64,000 nt of DNA, taken from the NCBI GenBank assembly GCA_013396755.1, contig VWZF01004008.1, positions 62,001-126,000 of the forward strand, in the 5' to 3' direction. The DNA comes from Sclerurus mexicanus (taxonomy: Eukaryota; Chordata; Aves; Passeriformes; Furnariidae). This document shows, piece after piece, positions 59,701 to 64,000 of this stretch. The position numbers and the translations under genes are program-made. Under the pieces are notes generated by a model. It saw nothing but the letters and a program-made list of their open reading frames with translations, was not told where the DNA came from and ran no database searches. Numbering within the stretch: position 1 is the first letter of the stretch; the number at the start of each line of letters is the position of its first letter.

Positions 59701-62398
59701 AGCCCTGTTGAGTAGACAACCTGAGCTGGCAATTTTCTGCAGCTCAAGGCAGCTCTGTGGCAGGGTCAGCTTTGTTCTCTAAATGAGAAGTCTGTTCACC
59801 GTTCTTTAAAATCCAGGGGAAAAAGACCAGGCTTCCCTCTGCTCCCTGGACCCAGATTTCTGGTTTGGGGCTGCTCCCAAATCGGTGGGGACTGTTTCCT
59901 AGAGCAATGCCAGGCCCAGGCCTCTGAGCTAGCTCATCAGGAGCTGACTGCTGAACTGGATGCTCTTGTTTTACAGCCAATTTCAACCCACGATCATGGG
60001 AATTTTCCTCCTTCCAAGCGACTGAGGAAACACTTGGTACGGGTAATTCCGACTTCAGTTTGAGAGGATCTAACCCCCCGTGCCACAGCTTTCTGGCTGA
60101 CTAACCAACCTCCCCTGCTTCCCTCTCAGCTGTCCTGTCACTTGTCAATCACTGTCTCACAAAGCCACCTCTTGGCTGGGTTATCAGCACTGTCTGCACA
60201 CAGCAAACCCAGGGTCCCAGCGCTGTGTGTGTAGGAGGGAAAGGCATCCCCGGTTCTCATTGTTCAGACAGTGAAAGGAGATGGAAAACACGGGAGCCAC
60301 AAAATCCCAAGGTCCCTGACCAGCTGCAACCCAACATCCAAAACACTCCATGGAGCCAGTCTCAGAAGCACAAGGCTGCTTCTCTCCATCCCACAAACAC
60401 CTCTTCCTGAGTTCCAGAGTTCTCAGAGACTGAGAGGGCGCTCACTGTCTGTGCAGCATCCCGCACGATGGCGAGGGGGTGCTTTGAGCACAGAGAACCA
60501 GCAGCAGGGAGCCATGCCTTTTCTTCCCAGATCCCCATCTTCCCTTTCCTCGCCTCTCTCTTCTTTCTTTGCTTCATTCGCGCTCAGAGGGTCCAGCCTT
60601 TCCTTCCACTCGGAGGCAGCCACGGCCACCCCACCTGGGGCAGCTCTGGTGACTCACAGCCACACCTAAGCCATTCCTGCTTTCCACGCCACAGGCAGGG
60701 CTGTCTCCCTCTCATCTCCCTGCTCTCAGATTCATGCTGGCAGCCAGGGCCTGACCCCGAGGAGGCCAGGAGGGGAAGCCTTGCTGTAATTTCAATGGGC
60801 TTTGAATAAAGCCTCAACTGCTTGGAGGCAAGGGAGCTTTGGCAGCCACGCAGTCATTACTGCTGTCTCTGCAGATGCACTCTACCTGTGAGGAGGCTGC
60901 TGCTCTTCACTCACACCTGCACTCTGGGTGTCTCAGGAGAAAGGCTCTTCCCTGCCTGGAGCCCTGGATCACTTCACACTCGCACACTGTGCACGCCAGG
61001 TCCCCACGGCTCACTGCTCTCGTCTGCCTTTTCTCACCAGGAGAAAAGGGGCAAAGCCACCTGTGCCCACTCCCCCAAAGCCAGCTGAAGGCAGCTTTAC
61101 AGGGCATGTTTGGAATGCTTAGGCTGCCCCCCTGCAGCCTGCAACACCATGGAATAACACAACCTCTTCTGTCTTCCAGTAGGCAATGGCACTAAGCTGC
61201 CTTTTCAGTTCTCCTCGGTGGGACAGAATCCGCCCGGTGACTTCAGCAAACAGTCTGATGGGAGCCTCTTCACTAAGACCGGTACTAGGAATTGAGTCTT
61301 TCCCCTTTCCTCCTGCCCCTTTTCTAGCTGATAAAACACTTAATCCTGTTCTTGCTCCCCAGAGAAGGCCTGGAGCCATCCTACACCTTGGTCTCTTAGG
61401 CACCTGCACGTGTTTACATGAGCGACCCTGCTGAACCAGGGCCACAGGAGTTTATTAAGGGGTGTTTAAAAAGTTTTATCTAGTGAAGAGGTGAAGGGAT
61501 TTTAAATTTTGTAATGGGTAGAGATCAATTTTGGGATGATTTTAGAGGCGCAGGGACCAGGGAGAGGAAGGTATCAGGGAATGATGTTCGTGACCATTTG
61601 CCCCTCCAGCTTCACCAGTGTCATCCCGACAGAATAAGAGACACTGAGCACAACCTTAAAAAAAACATGCAGTAGCTGCCTGTCCTCCTTCCCCTGAACC
61701 AGAATCCCACATTCACCCTCTCATCATCCTCTTTTCATGACTTCAAGGGCACCAGAGGTGGAATCCAAGAGCACCAGAACCTGCCAAGCAGAGTCAGGTC
61801 TGATTAATTTGCAGATGGAGATGGTGGGGAAAGGCCACTGTCTGATACCTGGAACCGGCTGTGATACAGCAGGGCTGGTGTTGTTTTTGAGTCAGAACAG
61901 AGCTGGTGTGGTAGAAGGGGGTTAGGGCTTATCACGCTGCCAGAGGTACTGCCATGAACCCCAGGCCTCGGCTCTTTGCACTAATTAAACAGCCCACAGT
62001 GCTCTTTGCAAGAGTCAGAATGCTGAGTTTGGGATTTGGCCTAAATTTAATTGGTCGGATTGCATTCCACCTCTCTGCATTCCTCAGACATTTTAATTAG
62101 CCAGACCTTCTTTACTCCCTTTTCCTAACTGATTGGCTGGTGCAGTAGGCATCTGTCTGATGGCTGTTGTGTCCCACCCCAGGAATGGCTGCATTTCAAT
62201 GTTAAGCAATGCAATACTAATTATGTGGCACTTCCAGTCCTGCTACTCACCCTGCTGGGCCAGGGGACACGGGGATGGTGGCAGGGACTGATCTGTAACA
62301 GGCTCTTTTATGTTGTCACAGCTTATCCTTCAATAGTGAGACATCAGTCTGCAAAGGTGACGCCACAGACATGGAAATCCACTAAACAGTCTGTATTG
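43850..62398 (+). CDS. TRIM29: TRIM29 (ATDC), RING-less tripartite-motif protein; eight coding exons, last exon beyond window
   Basis: TRIM29 is a mainly cytoplasmic epithelial TRIM-family protein linked in the literature to keratin organisation, DNA-damage response and innate signalling. Exons: 43850-44701, 51910-52005, 53182-53415, 53764-53962, 56811-56894, 59977-60036, 61180-61281, 62322-62398; all GT/AG, all phases agree, 568 codons. Residues 1-187 are a low-complexity charged N-terminus with no RING finger; B-box 1 is about 188-227 (C189, C192, C203, C206, C211, H214, H218, H227) and B-box 2 about 241-271 (C241, H244, C252, D255, C260, C263, H268, H271); a coiled coil spans about 280-394; a C-terminal tail follows without a B30.2 domain. 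The start has an in-frame upstream stop and a good context (ACCATGG). About 20 C-terminal residues and the stop codon should lie to the right of the window. Gene identity is secure; exons 6-7 are less so. Confidence 0.95.
44702..51909 (+). other. TRIM29: TRIM29 intron 1 (7.2 kb)
   Basis: Bounded by GTAATG and a C-rich acceptor tract ending CCCCCCAG. No nested gene was recognised. It includes a T-rich run at 51387-51416. Confidence 0.85.
51910..52005 (+). CDS. TRIM29: TRIM29 coding exon 2 (coiled coil)
   Basis: The exon is 96 nt and encodes 32 residues AELSLQKEQLQLKIIE through DKWQKERDRIK. It is phase 0 on both sides and has clear heptad-like Leu/Ile spacing. The donor is GTGTGT. Confidence 0.95.
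52641..52687. repeat. (ATT)n microsatellite in TRIM29 intron 2
   Basis: About 47 bases of ATT units with a few ACT interruptions. Confidence 0.92.
53182..53415 (+). CDS. TRIM29: TRIM29 coding exon 3 (coiled coil)
   Basis: The exon is 234 nt and encodes 78 residues from NYTTNEKATVDQHFKELIRD to ISDSVLFLQ. It has a TTTTCCTTCAG acceptor, a GTAACT donor and is phase 0. The charged, helical composition matches the family coiled coil. Confidence 0.96.
53764..53962 (+). CDS. TRIM29: TRIM29 coding exon 4
   Basis: The exon encodes 66 residues plus one base, from EFGALMRNYVPPPSLPTY through DDLLNVCMRHVEKICKADL to IERNHMEN. The LLNVCMRHVEK and NFIERNHMEN stretches are near-identical to human TRIM29 as I recall it. 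The donor is GTAAAA. Confidence 0.96.
56811..56894 (+). CDS. TRIM29: TRIM29 coding exon 5
   Basis: The exon is 84 nt and completes a Gly codon, then encodes DHRFMMNNYEWNQPDNLKRF and SMFLSPK, with one base left for the next codon. It has acceptor CTTCTCCAG and donor GTATGG. It appears a few residues shorter than the human counterpart. Confidence 0.92.
56895..59976 (+). other. TRIM29: TRIM29 intron 5 (3.1 kb)
   Basis: It contains a sense-oriented CR1 tail at 58936-59176. A phase-1 exon encoding the SYQPSSPGRF-like linker known from human was looked for and not recognised. Confidence 0.7.
58936..59176 (+). mobile_element. CR1 LINE 3' end in TRIM29 intron 5
   Basis: It starts near GACTAGATAGGAGGAAATTC and runs through CTCAGAGGGTGGGCAGGCCC and the block AAGGTCCCTTCCAACCC to CATTCTATAATTCCACGA. 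It is one of the least diverged copies here and is 5' truncated. Confidence 0.93.
59977..60036 (+). CDS. TRIM29: TRIM29 coding exon 6 (probable)
   Basis: After acceptor TTTTACAG it completes an Ala codon and encodes NFNPRSWEFSSFQATEETL, matching the human NYTSRVWEYSS region. It is phase 1 at both ends. A second donor (GTAATT) lies six bases after the first (GTACGG) in the same phase, and reading straight through gives FSLRG and a stop about 70 bases on. Confidence 0.78.
61180..61281 (+). CDS. TRIM29: TRIM29 coding exon 7 (probable)
   Basis: The exon is 102 nt, phase 1 on both sides, with acceptor GTCTTCCAG and donor GTACTA. It encodes GNGTKLPFQFSSVGQNPP and then DFSKQSDGSLFTKT. Similarity to human is weak, limited to the Ser-rich SDGSLF segment before the conserved YPS of the next exon, so the call rests on phase, borders and position. 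Confidence 0.68.
62322..62398 (+). CDS. TRIM29: TRIM29 coding exon 8
   Basis: The exon completes an Ala codon and encodes YPSIVRHQSAKVTPQTWK and then STKQSVL, matching the human YPSLMRSQSPKAQPQTWK region. The acceptor is GTCACAG and the donor GTAAGA, phase 0. About 20 further residues with the stop codon are expected in a following exon, not found before 64000. Confidence 0.92.
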
Positions 62399-64000
62399 GT
62401 AAGACCCCTGTCCTTGGTGTGAGAGCTTGTGCACAGCTTCAGCAGGAGAGCTGCCTGTCCCAGGGCTACCTGAGCTAGGGCTGGGCCCTTTGGAAGTGGG
62501 AGAGTAAGAGCCTCAAGTCAACAGCTTCCAGTAGGGATGCAGATTAACCCCCCACCTCCACAGCTCTGGGCTGGAGGGGTAATCAATACTGCAGAATGAC
62601 ATTTGGGAAAGATTTTGCTCTGAAATTTGATCTATAAGCTATATAAATACCAGAAGCACACATGCTGCTGCCTGTAGTATTTTCCTCCCTGCAGGGATAT
62701 CATACACTCTCAGGAGTCTGTGACTTCCAGAATGTGTAAATGACACCAAAGACAACCATATAAAAGTATCTTCCTAATTATGTCCTACAGTGGGCAAATA
62801 CAATATCAAAGGTGAGGGGCCAGAAATCACTATGACATCTCTACGTCACTCATTTTACACTGCTAGCACCAACCAGGTCATTATTAGAGGCAGAGGACAG
62901 TGATGTTTTAGGTCTTGTAATCTCAAATACACAAGGTTAACGAACAGTTAATGCATTACCACAGAAGCACTAAGTTAATCTGGTTTTTCTTAACATCCAT
63001 TCAAACTGTGTTGCATTAAGGTCTTGCATGATCTGAATTAAGATTGCCAAGCTTTTGCCCCTACAGATGAAATCTATTTCTCTTTAATTTCTGGTTCTCC
63101 ATTTGGGAAAGATTATTTACTGTTCCGTGGAAATAAGACTTGTAAGGAGCAGAGGGTCCCACACATCCCATGCCCTCCTTAATCCCCACAGAGAAAACCT
63201 GGGTAACTTCTCCCACACAGCCACCAGTTTTTTTCTGTCTCTCTTCCTCTCTCATGCACATATTTGTAATGACCATTTTATTTTTATAACCTCTATTCAC
63301 CAGATAGCCCTGAACCCAACAATTGAGCTGATAAATATAAGCATTTAAAAGTACCAAAATAGAATTTCATGCTCTGGACTGCAGTATCTCTGCAGGAGCT
63401 TTTATGGTCTATTGGGCCAATAATCTAGCTTTTAAAAGAGTCTTAAATGTGTATTTAAGTAATATACATTCTAAAAGGTCTGTAAATATGAATTTTCGCA
63501 AAGGAATATGCAGTTTAAGGAGGAATGTCTTTTTAACCCCCAGGAAGTTGTTTTAAATGAAGCCCCCCTCTTCCATATCTTAATTATATTGGAAATTAAA
63601 GCCATAAAATTAAAAGAATTTCAACATTAAGGAGCACTGAGCAGCAAGATGGGCCGGGTTTGCTCTGCCCATCCTTCCTGCTGTTCCTGAGATGAACTAG
63701 TGCTGCCCAAAAAGTGAGATCTGGGCAGTGGATCAAACCTAAGAGAGGCTGGGCATTACAAAACCCAGTTGTTCCTGGCTGCCACGGGCACTTCTTCAGT
63801 GGCGTGAGCATTTTCTCACCCGGGCTGGAGGTCCTGCCTCAGGCAGTGCACAGTGGTCCCAGTGCATAAACTGGCTGTTGTCCCTGCAGCAGCAGGCTGC
63901 ACAACACTCCTTTGCCACGTGTGGCTGATTGTGATGGTGCAGATAAGAAAGAGATTCCAGCGGTGGCTCCAGATGAGCGAAATACACTCAGGGACTGCAG
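62399..64000 (+). other. TRIM29: TRIM29 intron 8, open at right edge
   Basis: The sequence is A/T-rich non-coding. No exon encoding the expected SHYRPFYV-like C-terminus was seen, so the terminal exon and 3' UTR should lie to the right. Confidence 0.7.

Noticed and set aside
63990..64000. Terminal CTGCAG at the right edge as the acceptor of the last TRIM29 exon
   Set aside because: The window ends there, so no exon sequence follows to test it. CTGCAG is common.

Overview
The window is vertebrate nuclear DNA, most likely from a bird. Its genes are split into small exons by kilobase introns with GT/AG borders. The dispersed repeats are 3' tails of CR1 LINEs, the dominant avian retrotransposon, with the characteristic ending around TTCCAACCCAAACCATTCTAT. 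No prokaryotic, viral or plasmid genes were recognised. The exact species cannot be read from the sequence.

Three protein-coding genes are present in the order POU2F3 (-), OAF (-), TRIM29 (+). This mirrors the order I recall for human 11q23.3, so it looks like a conserved syntenic block. At the far left (47-74, minus) is the first coding exon of POU2F3 (Oct-11), with a GC-rich promoter behind it that carries an octamer element and two G-quadruplex motifs. OAF (out at first homolog, a secreted protein) runs on the minus strand from about 13.4 kb to 5.2 kb in four coding exons whose reading phases all match. Its first exon is cut off by an undetermined base (N at 13409) that abuts a higher-order minisatellite (13411 to about 14055), so the start codon and most of the signal peptide are missing. 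TRIM29 (a RING-less TRIM protein) starts at 43850 on the plus strand. Eight coding exons with matching phases reach 62398, and the last coding exon lies beyond the right edge.

Between OAF and TRIM29 lies about 29.5 kb (about 14.06-43.52 kb) of intergenic DNA in which I see no credible gene. It holds CR1 tails, minisatellites and low-complexity tracts. Introns contain further repeats, including a 31-bp minisatellite next to the OAF exon 4 splice acceptor.

The three genes are not known to form one pathway. POU2F3 and TRIM29 are both linked to epithelial and keratinocyte differentiation, and OAF is secreted. The most unusual local structure is the 104-bp higher-order repeat fused to the 5' end of OAF. 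I found no convincing evidence of a previously undescribed gene system.
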